The translations under genes and the position numbers were made by a program. 64,000 nt of DNA from Gyrodactylus bullatarudis. Taxonomy: Eukaryota > Platyhelminthes > Monogenea > Gyrodactylidea > Gyrodactylidae. Below the pieces are notes generated by a model. That model saw only the letters and a list, made by a program, of their open reading frames with translations. It had not been told where the DNA came from and did not search any database. The stretch spans positions 1 to 64,000 of the forward strand of contig SSNU01000075.1 of NCBI GenBank assembly GCA_012064415.1, read 5' to 3'. Position 1 is the stretch's first letter. Each line of letters begins with the position of its first letter. Of this stretch, positions 21,139 to 33,100 are shown piece by piece.

Positions 21139-24100
21139 ATTGTAAAATAATCTCAATATACGATGATGATAATATAATTGTTTCATTCGAAGGATATATT
21201 GTTATTGAAAGTTCTCATAATTTCCTAAAATTTAACTTCTCAGAAGCTGAAATATTATATGATAAGGCGCATAAATATATCATTTTTTCGAAATCCAAAG
21301 TTTTCGATTCTGAATTAGAAATCAAGTTAATATTCAAAGGTCACGCCTATTGGATGGTTGTTACTCAGATTGAATACTATTTCAGTATGTAAATAAATAT
21401 TTATGATTAAGAAAGTGTGCGAACTCGTGATGAACCATTCTTAAAAATTAATAGATATGCTGAAAATATCATTTTACCTTTTGATGAAATGGTAGCTGAT
21501 AATAATAAATTTATCTTCTATCGAAATAAAACTATTGTAAGAAAATTTACATCCGAACAATTCACGAAAAAAAATGGAATTTCTCAGTTAACTTATACTG
21601 ATGGTTTGGACTTCATTATAGTGTCTGTATTTGAAAAAAAATGTGAGTAATAAAAAGTCTTTCGTGACATGACATGGCTTTCATCCGTTAATACTGTTAA
21701 GTTTAATAATTCAATAACACCCTTCTAACAATATTCAACCAACGCATTAGATGTCGATGTCGATGTTCAACTGTTCTTCGAATTCACTTATCGTTAAGAA
21801 AGCTCTTTTTCAATCTCTGTAGCTTCACCATTAAGGCATAAAAAATTACCATCAGAAGGGAGTCGAATTCCTACCATCTAATATAAGCAAAGGATCTAGA
21901 GACTATTAGGAAGGCAATTTGCGCTTGAATGGGATTTTTTAATTCAGAGCTTGCAAAAGCTTTTATAATAGTTGCGAAAGAGCGAAATACCTAAAGTGGA
22001 ATACTGGTAAATATTTTATCCTAATCACATTAATGTGAGAAGATTTATGCGGTAGACCATAGACAGAGTCGAAAGAGAAAAAAGAAGAGGGAGTCTCTCT
22101 CTCATGCTATTGCTTTCTATTACATGCATTATGGGCTAAACCTATCATCGTTAATATATCCCTTGTAAGTAGTTAAGTAATATAAAAATATAATTTAATT
22201 AATTAATTTTTTGAAAATGCTTCATTTGTAAACAAAACATATTTTGAAGTTTTGAATGCTTTATTTAAATTGCTTCAGTGAAAGACAATAGAAATTTCTC
22301 ATATTCGAAATTCATCATGCCTGAACCTAACACCTTCAACTATCCCATCAGCGAGATATCTTTCGGTAATGTTGAAAAATTGGATATTGTTAATTTGATT
22401 TCTAGCGGTTTTAATAGCATGATCCTCTCTGAGCCGGGTTGGACATCGGGAAACGAAATTTCCTGGAAGCTTTAGCATCTGCTTTGAAAAAGGGGCGAGA
22501 GTTTGGCTTCAAAGACTTTAGATGGCTCGTTGGTTATTTTCTTCATAAGTTTTTTGAAATCCAAGGAGACTGTCTGGATTTCTTTAAAAACTAAATTAAT
22601 GTGATGGTTTATACAATATATATTCTGATTGTATATGCCTTTCTCAATTGAACAATTCAATGCAGCCTGCATGGCTGATTCTGCATCTCCAATAGCCAAC
22701 CGGAGAGGGACCTTGATAAAATTGGACATCTTATGACAAATTTTCTCATCTTGCTCAGATAACATGTTCCTGTCTTTTACGTCTTCAAGGAATTCATAAA
22801 AGAAAACAAAAGTCTTTATCTTCCATTTTTAGTCTATGAACCGGCCGATTTTTCCCATGTAAGCATTGCGATTTCTGGAGCTCCAATTGTCAGACATGAC
22901 GCAGATAGAGTCCACGCGAGGGAGAGTTGTGTTGACTTACTCCTTCATGCGTTATCAAACCATAAATTCTGTGTAGCTTTTGGGCATAAGTCTTTCCTGA
23001 CTTAAGCTTGAACTGATTGAAGAGATGCTCGTTTAGAAGTTTTAGACCAGGTCTTTCAGCTTCATTGAAAGGTAAGTCGTCTAGGATCATGTACCTCAAG
23101 ATAATCACATCAAAATCCAACTCTTCCTCTTTTGTGACTTGGTTTCTCCAACGCTCGTTTATCTCCTCGACCATCTTTTTATTTTGGGATAATTACAAAA
23201 AGTAGAAGCTTCTAGAGGATAAGTAGAAGATAGATCATCTATAACTAGAAGGTATATTCTATGTATTTACAAAAAATAGAAGATTATTAGGAATTTTTCA
23301 TTAAATAGAAGTATTCATAATACACTTTACATTTAGTAGAAGTTTTTCGAACACACTTTTCATCTAATAGAAGTAATTTTTTAAATCTTACAAATAATAG
23401 AAGTAGTTACAGTTTTTTTTCCGCTGCACTTAGTATTCTTTTAATATTCTTCTTGATCAATTCAATGGGAGAATCTTCCAATAACTCAAGATCACAAAAT
23501 TTGAATTTTTCTTCGTATGAATTCACGAGATTAGTCATCTTGAAATAATCTGGAATGTAATCACTAATGTTCAGTTTGTTCTTCATTATACAAGCAATCA
23601 AATGCTGACAAAGAAATCCATTTGATTTTTGAAATAGACAACTGCATGATAAATCCTTTAAGTTTGTTATCTTATATATGGAATTGGAGGCATCTTTTCC
23701 CACTTGATATAAGCCATCATCATCTGTTTCCAAAACAACCAGATTTCTAGCTTTGAAAATAACTTCGTCAAGCTTCTTGCTAAAATACTTTGAGAAAGTC
23801 CATAGATTTAATAAAGGAATCAATTGTCGTTGATTTTGCGGCTCTGAATATTTCTGAATTAAAATTTCTATTAAATTTGATGTTCATGTTTTTCCTATGT
23901 GAAATAGACAAAAACAATGAGATACGTTGGGGAGAACACTTTGAACACTTGCAGCTAAGCCCTTTTCTCTACCAGATAATAATTAAGTTTTTGTTTTTGG
24001 ACAACTGCAAACAATTTTCTAAAGATTGAAAGAAGAATGTCCATGTGGATTGGCATTCTGAGTAAGCAAGGGCAACTGCAACAGGGAATATGTCATTGTT

Positions 24101-27100
24101 ACCGTTTATTCCAGTAAAACATAATTCGAATTTTTGAGATGAGTTCCGTTCAGAGCAATAACAGGGAGACCTTTTTGAAAAGCTTTAGCAGCAATGTTAA
24201 GACACAAGAAAGCATTCATAAGAATTTTATCTTTCATTTCTATTGCCCCTAATGTTCCAGGATTATTCACCATGTTCCATTCAAAAAAGCTTTTAAGCTT
24301 GTTCATAGATTTGAGGATTGACATTGATTCATTAAATTCAATATCTTTAAGGCTTCAATAAGCTGTTTGATAGTTGACCTTGAAACCATTTTGATTTTTC
24401 ATGATGTTACAACAATCTTTAGGAGTTAGGTTTCTTACATTTTCGTATATGTTCTTCATATTTCTTGCGATAATTTTTCTTTTGGACTTGAATTCTTTCT
24501 AAAATTAAAAGAAATTTGACAATATTTAAGCTTACTTCTTCACACTGATGCGGTAAATATTCAGTTTGGTGAAATAATCCAGCATTTCTTCTGTAGAATT
24601 TAAATACAAACGGACAAATAGGGTCGACACATCTCACTTGATAGTATCTTGAGTTAGATTGTGTCGGCTTATAATTCCTTCTAACTTTCTCGGAAAATAC
24701 ATCAAGATAGTTTATGAGTTCACTCTTGAAAGAAAATACTAGGTCTTTTGAAATTTGTGTCATTTGTAAGGAAGAATATTAACTTTGTAATACAAATATA
24801 TAACTCCGGTCTTAACGCTCATTGGCTGGATTTTACATGTATGAAACAATAGATTGCCTAAAGTTATAGTATATTAAATGCAACGTGTTCCGAAATCTCT
24901 TCTATTAAATGCAAAGTGTTTTAGTGAATCACAAATATCTTCTATCAAATGCAACGTGTTTTCTAATTACTTCTATCATTTGTAAGATTTAAAAAATTAC
25001 TTCTATTAGATGAAAAGTGTGTTCGAAAAACTTCTACTAAATGTAAAGTGTATTATGAATACTTCTATTTAATGAAAAATTCCTAATAATCTTCTATTTT
25101 TTGTAAATACATAGAATATACCTTCTAGTTATAGATGATCTATCTTCTACTTATCCTCTAGAAGCTTCTACTTTTTGTAATTATCCCTTTTATTTTCGAG
25201 ATACAAAGGAAGCATTTCTTCTGTAAATTTCTCAAAATGGACTGTCTTAAAATGCGATCGCATTGTTTCTATCCTCTTGTTCTTGTATGAAACAAGTACA
25301 TTAATTGACGGACACAACACACACTCGCATTTATTTCCGAGTGCTTTGAAATATTTCCAGAGAAAGGAAGATAAATTTTCTGTGTCGGTTGATGAAGGGC
25401 TTTCTGTAAATGTACTATTCATAACAGGGATTTCATTTGTGAAAGACGATTGTAGCCGAGATGTACCTGTAGACTCTACTCCACTAACCTGTTGACTTCG
25501 TGAAAGGCGTTGGTTTGTTTGATTCTCAATTGTCATCCGTCTTCTCTTCAAACTGTTGACTGTCTGCTCGATCCTTCTTTATCTATCAATGAGATAGAAT
25601 GACGAGCACTCTGAGAAAACTGTAAAGATATCTGAACTCTTTGGAGTTACAGTGGTAACATTTTGTGATGAACCAGAAACTTGATGAACTCTGAGATTCC
25701 TCTTGATGCCAGAGGAATCAGGTTGCATTGTGAACAATATATATATTTATTTAATTATATTTATAAAACGTAACTCAATAAAACAAAAAACTATTATAAA
25801 ATTTTATTAACATCGAGATTAACAAAATACGCAAATTCAAATCGGGTTTTTACAGCATTGGCGCGAAGGGATTGCAGTCCAAGCCTAGTCACGAAAATCA
25901 CTCGGGAACAATCCAACTGTATCAGAGACTTGGATTGATTCCTACGAACGTGTGGAGAGATGTTTTGTTTACAAATGAAGCATTTTCAAAAAATTTGATA
26001 GTAAAGTCAATGACAGAACTAAATCATATATTGGAGTATTAAATGTAACTTTATTGATATTTGAGGATCAATTATACTTGTGTTGGATTAAAACTGGCCA
26101 GTCTTCTAGTATTTAGACGAACTTTGATCTTTATCCAAGAGTTATTGCTGAACTAGTTTTAAAAAGTCTGATGTAAATTCATGTTGTCAATAAATTTATT
26201 TTTGTGAGTATTTAATGCTTTTTATTTTATATATTTATTAAATATATCATATTTTTATATATTACTCAACTACTTACAAGGGATATATTAACGATTATAG
26301 GCTCATTTTTAGCTTAGCCGCATTTTGTTATGCCGAGAGGGTTAGAGCACTGCTCAACTGAAAAAAATGAGTAGATGAGGAAAATGGGTATACCCATAGT
26401 TATAAACAGATGCTGGGGAATTCATTGGTACTAATAACTTGGATTGAATCATCACAATAAGGAATGGAGTTTGTGTGAATTATGTTCAATTTTAAGACGG
26501 TACAAAACCTGGCTTCTAAATAAGATAAAACAAATATTATAACAATTTTACAGATTTAGTTTTATTGAATTTAAAAAATAATATTATAAATTGAAATGGC
26601 TCAAATCTTTACAGAGTCTGAAACTGAATCAGAATTTAATTCTACATTATTGGCTGATCCTCAGGAGAAACAAACATACTACCAAATGCTGCTGCAGACT
26701 TCAAAAAACTTATTCTATTTTTAAGTAGATCTATAATGACAAAAATCTATTTCTCGTCGTAGTAAAATTTATTTCGAACCGAAGAAAATTTTTAGGGAGA
26801 ATTTTGTCCGATTGTAACTTCTATTGGGGCATTATTCATAAGTTTTTGCGTAGAAATGGAAAGTAAAGTTTAAACAACTCTTGTCACGCTCAATTTTTAG
26901 TGCATATTTAGTTGGAATTCATCACTAACTATTCGAAGTTTTCTCGGAGAGACTAAAAGTTATTTTAAAGCTACTACATCCGCTAACATAATACAACCCC
27001 TTATAAAGGATATATATGATAGAAAATAATATTTTTTGTAATAATTAGTTTAGTTATTCAAATTGTGACTTTATCATTAGTTGAAAACCAGATAGAAAAC

Positions 27101-30100
27101 TTTGAAATTGATGCTTCATCAGGAAAAGCTTATTTTAATAAGAATGGTTTCGTTAAAGTCGAGACTGATAAAGGAGTCAAATTATTCGATTTTCGGATAA
27201 GCAAATTTAAGATTGACTCAAAGGCAAATTCAATCGATATTATATGTGCCCTAAGCGAGGAAAATGAAACTAATGTTTCAATTAAAAATTGTCGATTTTG
27301 TAATGAAATCATAAAGCAAATTATGAATATTGCTGGTAAGGAAATAATTTTATGAATTTTTTTAAATTCTAATTCTTAGATATGAATAATATAATAAAAT
27401 TCAATCAGAATAAAACAGTAGAAAATAGACTCGTGACCTTTTTCATTTGTTCTTATAATTAAATTTTACGTTAAAATGAATTGCAAAATGCTGAATTAGA
27501 CTAGTGGTGAAGATTTAATAATTTTAATAAGATTCAGAGTTATAACCGTTATTTCACGAGATCACTAAAGGGCTAGTTATCCAGTAAACTCGGTTAATGC
27601 AATCACTATTTATTTCATGCATTCACCAATGAGCAATAGTTTTTAAGAGGAATGCTCATAAGCACTAATTATTTCGAGATTTTTTTATTAGCTAATTTAA
27701 TAATTATTATAATTTAAGAGGACTTTTAACTTTCAAAGGATCATCATTAACATTTTTAAATTATTATTTTTTATTACAAGAATTTATTTTACATACGTTA
27801 CGTTTAAAAAACTCGTTCAGTGTATACACTGTACAACTAATTGGAAACTCGGTGTACACTTTGAACATAATGATAAAACATACAATGTGTAAACTGGAAA
27901 ATTTTTTTTTAATTTTAAATACCCAAATGAATAAAGCCCAATGAATAAATAGCAGTTTCCAATAATCGCATGCAAATATTAATTGGTCTGTGTGCATTCA
28001 ACTAAGAAAAAGTAAAAATTTTACCCTTCGATTAAGTTTAAAGTTTTCGACCACAGTGTATTCGTCTTATGTAACCCATAAGTCTTAATCTGAGAAACCT
28101 CTACAATGCGTCAAAAAGGTGAAATAGAGAATTCGAAGTCATGTTTGATTGAAAATGGTTATCCATCCAAATTTTTTGACAAATTCATCAATCAACCTAT
28201 GGTTATAGATGAGGAAGTTGAAACAAAAGAGGTGGATAAAATTACTATTTTCATGAAGCTTAACTTCAAAGGAGATGGTTTCAGTAATGATATAAGAAGA
28301 AGACTTAATAATCTCATCGATCAACATTATAATAATATACAATTGAAAATTGTATTTAAAACACAGAGATTGTTCAGTTTGATTCATAAGGATTTACTCA
28401 AGCCTGAAGAGAAAACTCTATTAGTTTATAAATTCCAATGTGATTGTGGCGCTTCTTACATAGGAAGAACTATTAGGAAATTGTCTACAAGATCGAATGA
28501 TCATTTACATAAGGATACCGCCGTTACTAGACATCTTAAACAAGAAAACCACGTTGCTTCAATTTCAAATTTTTCCGTTTTATATAAAAACCCTGGAGAT
28601 GACAGCATAGATGTGTGGGTAAAGGAGAAATTCTTTATCAATCAACACAAACCTAATCTATGTGTTCAGAAAAACTATTCATATAATCTTCAACTACCTT
28701 GGCCGATGTGAGCTTTTTCACTTTTCTCTCCACTGTTGCTAATTATTGGAGAGTTTTGGTGTTTTTTCAGCTTGCATTTATTCTTATTTCTAAAACTTTT
28801 ACTATTTCTTTCATATTTGTAAATTATTATTTTCATTCAATTATTTAACTCTTATCATTTTTAAAGTGATACCACTGATGATCCTTTAAGAAATACGTAT
28901 ATCTTTTTTTTCAATTTTAATATGATTTTTAATGGATTTTTGGACGTATTTGAAAATTTACGTGAATTATTTATACAGAAAAAAGGTGTAGGTTTCTCAC
29001 TTGATTAAGTTTTAAGTTATCAACCCAAAACTCATTAAGACTTAACGATACGGAATATTACAATCTTATCACTAAAGTCAGGGCATCCAAAATGCTATTT
29101 AATGAAGATGAGAACCTCTTGAAAATTGCAAAGAAGCACCTGAAGGATTTCTCATAGAGATTCTTTCCTAACTGCCTCAGAGGAAGCTTCATTTTCATAG
29201 GGCAAAGGAATGTTGAGGTATGATTTTGCCACTGAATGCCTGTTAATTATAGGGAAATGCAGAAGAAATAAAGTTTTTTGCAATTCTAGGTCCTATATAA
29301 GTTTTTCACGTGATAATAAATAAATTAATATTACGTTCAGTGTATATGTTACAGTGAATCCGTGTCCTCCAGTGATTACACGGAATAACCGTTATTCCAC
29401 GAGGAATCCCTAATAAGTACTAGTAATTCCGGGGAATCCCTAATAAGCACTAGTAATTCCATAGAATTTTGAATTAATTCTAGTTTTTGATCAGGAATTT
29501 TTTAGATAGGTTATCACTACTAAGATTATTAAAATTTAATTGTTTTTCGAATCTTGTATTATAAATTTATTTATTTGTGCAACCTAAGCTACTATGGCAA
29601 CGTGAATTGCACAATCTGTTTTTCTTTTTGCATTTACACAATTTTGTACTGCATTTTGTCTTGCAATTGCAGTGAAACATGCCTTGACCATCAGCTGCTG
29701 AAACCATACTAGATGTCTAGCGAAGAGAATACAAACAACCTGGGACATTTTCAGGAGCCAGAAAGTTTTCTTCTATAGGATTTATTTGACTTGAAGAATA
29801 GACCATTAATCATGCCAGCTTCTGTACCAATTTTGTAGAAGCCTTTATCATTTTTCAGAATTACAGCGTTGACAGATCGACATCTGGTACTCTAACTGAT
29901 ACAATTTGGCCTTCTTCGAAAACTTTTCTAGTTCTTTTTAACATTCGATTACGATTCTTGAAATGTACATCGGATATTTGAGAATCAATAATATCCGAAC
30001 AAGACGCATTACTTAAAGTTGTTATTTCCTCATCATTAACTAAAAGTTTTAATGATTTTCATGATTTAGTTCAAATCATTTAATTAATCTTAGTTTCATT

Positions 30101-33100
30101 TGGCGGAAGATGAGGGGTCGAAGGAAACTTATTTACATCAGAATGATCTTCTTCAACTATATCAGGAAAAATATCATGACCTAGAATACAGATAAAAATT
30201 ATTAAATTATCATTCCTAAATAATGTATACTGACCTTCATTTTCTTCAAAACAATTTTCTTTTTCATCGAAAGTATCTGTAAAAACATAATTGAATTGAA
30301 TAAATTTGAATTCTTTTAAAGACCTTACGGAATATCATATTTAAAGGTAATGGATCTCCTTTGTGCAGTGTCTTGTATGGACACATTTTTATAGTTGAAT
30401 GATACCTAGTATTTTTCATATACTGAACAAATCGTAGTCCGACTGACCACCCAAAGTTCAGTAAGTGTTGAGACTTTTCACAATGCAGTTTTTAAACTCT
30501 CTGCCGTTATTAGTTTGAAGGATTTTAGGAGGACAACATTGGGTACAACACATATATGTTACGTTTAAAGTGGAAACTCGTACAGTGTATATTTTGTGAC
30601 GAATTTGGATAATTTGCCGAGTATGCATAATCTGCAAGTTTTCCTGCTGATTATGCATAATTAGCAAAAACCTGACGAATATGCATAATTTTATTCAAAT
30701 TCATCAGGTTTTTGACAATTATGCATAATCTGCAAGATATACCTTGACGAATATGAATAATAAGGAATTAATGAGTGGATGGGGAACCGATCTATGCATA
30801 TATGTATGAATCATGTATTATAGTTTTAAATATTTGATAAATACAGATTTTCTTCGATAAATATTTATAATTAAATGACGTGTTTTCTTGAAATAATATT
30901 TTATTCACCATTTTTATATACTTTCTTAAAGTTGAATTGAATTATCTTTTCACTCTCATTTTCTTCTGAAAAAGAAAATTACAAAGGTTGTTCTCAATTC
31001 TTTATTTTCTCACTTTATTTTCAAGTGACACTTAGAATTGCTAAGAACTAAATTCTCCAGACACCCTTTTTGAAGAAATTATTTCATGTAATTTTACAAT
31101 TCAGAATACAAAAAGGGGGAAACATCAAGTGAGACCTTTATATGAACATGGTTCACCAATCATTGTTTTCGTACAAACCATATCAAACTATACAATGTGT
31201 GGTATACATGCTATCTGGACTCTAGACTCTGGAGTATGCATTATTGTAACGGTAGAAAAAACCCCTTGGACAAATTTTTTACATGTGAAATACAAAATTC
31301 AATTAATGTAATCTGATATGTATCTTAAGGACAGAAGTCAATCCGAAAAGATCATGTACAATGTACATAACCAAGAAGGGGAGAAAGACTTTAATAATTC
31401 AATTTAACTTTAATAAAGTACATGAAAATGGTAAATAAAATATTATTTCAGGAAAACACATCATTTAATTATAAATATTTACCGAAAGAAATGATATAAA
31501 TCTTTATTTGTTATTTAATTAAAACTATAATACATGTTTCATACATATATGCATAGATCGGTTCCCCATCCACTCATTAATTCCTTATTATTCATATTCG
31601 TCAAGGTATATCTTGCAGATTATGCATAATTGTCAAAAACCTGATGAATTTGAATAAAATTATGCATATTCGTCAGGTTTTTGCTAATTATGCATAATCA
31701 GCAGGAAAACTTGCAGATTATGCATACTCGGCAAATTATCCAAATTCGTCACAAAATATACACTGTACGAGTTTCCACTTTAAACGTAACATATATGTGT
31801 TGTACCCAATTTAGGAAGTCGAACAATTCTGGAAGATTTCACTATCTTCCTATTTTGGTCGACCAATTTAGGAATATTATTTTTCGTATATGCTAGTTTG
31901 ACCTTTGCAATACATCAAAAAACATTGTGCACACATACATACAGTAGGCTTTCTCTATCTCTCTAGTCCCCCCTACATTCATATACACACATATGAAGGA
32001 ACAAATTCAAATTACACCTTCTTCACCTATTGAGTCGAATACATAAGAGTAAAGAATATTTTGGTATCTAAAAATCAAAAATGGATTACAGGAAAGACTT
32101 CTACGATCTCATTGAAGAACAAGCTTCTAAATTTTCTTATGTAGGCTATTCTGATCATCAAGATTAAAAATTTGACACAAAATCAGGGCACATATCAAAA
32201 TTCAAAATTTCTAAGGTTGTCAAAATTGCTCAATCTTAGGTTTCATAGATCATTGTCTTGTAATAATAAATAATTCCAATGTTTTCATTAAACTCAATGA
32301 TGTAGTATGTAAGGGGGTCGTTTAGAGAAGACTTAAATTATACGGTTCTTTTCCTTTTAAATATGTGTGTATGTGAAAGTAGAAGGGTGCAGAGAGAAAG
32401 GGAAAATGTTTGGGCCATGTTTTTTGGTGTATTGCAAAGGTCAAATTAGTATTAATCTTCCTAAATTGGTCAACCAAAATAGAGTGAAATCTTGTCCAAC
32501 TTCCTAAATTGCACAAAACAAGAAAAACCAGAAAAATTCCCTGATAAACCCTTTATATCAGAAAGCTTATAGAAGAAAACTATCTGGCTCCAGAAAATGT
32601 CCCGAACAATTTTCTTACTGAAAGTTAATAATAGCAATAGTAGTTTAGGTTTTACATGAGTAAATTTATTTTTATACGAAATGTATGCGAATATGTATGT
32701 ACAAAAAAGTAGATTATTCGAAATCCGATTTCTTGATTCATATTTAATATTTTTCAAAATTATTTTCAATTTCTCAAACGTATATTTAGTGCAACGTTGG
32801 TTCCTAAACTTATAATAAAAGTTATAAGAACGTATATTTCAGGGATGAATACAACATCTCGTCAATTCTCTTTAAAATCTACCTCGGTTAGCACTTGAAT
32901 AATCTTAAATGCATTAATTTCAGCCATTTTATTAATAACATTTTTCCTGTCTTGTTATGGAGTTTTTACTAACAATAATTATTATAATCTGTTTCGAGCC
33001 GCTTCCAAAAAAATATTAAGTTTACAAAATTTTCTCTTTACAATTGGTTTGTTCGTATAGAATAGAAGGATCAGGGATTACGCTTTGTCAATTTCATTTT

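Larger units (their letters stand above)
22146..26296. repeat. Inverted repeat flanking the hAT/MULE nest
   Basis: 22146-22240 (TCATCGTTAATATATCCCTT through AAAATGCTTCATTTGTAAAC) is matched in inverse order by 26236-26296 and 25960-25996, with about 240 bp inserted between the two right-hand blocks. It brackets the hAT remnant and could be that element's long terminal region or an older foldback element. Confidence 0.6.

Noticed and set aside
22278..22475. Plus-strand 65-codon frame (MPEPNTFNYPISEISF) as an additional gene B exon
   Set aside because: It starts after a good acceptor in phase 1 but has no clear donor and overlaps the minus-strand hAT remnant (KLPGNFVSRCPTRL), which explains the openness as well.
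26596..26725. Frame MAQIFTESETESEFNS as a first exon of gene B
   Set aside because: The stop codon precedes the only GT (GTAGAT), so it cannot be joined to 27081, and it lies between downstream and upstream gene B exons.
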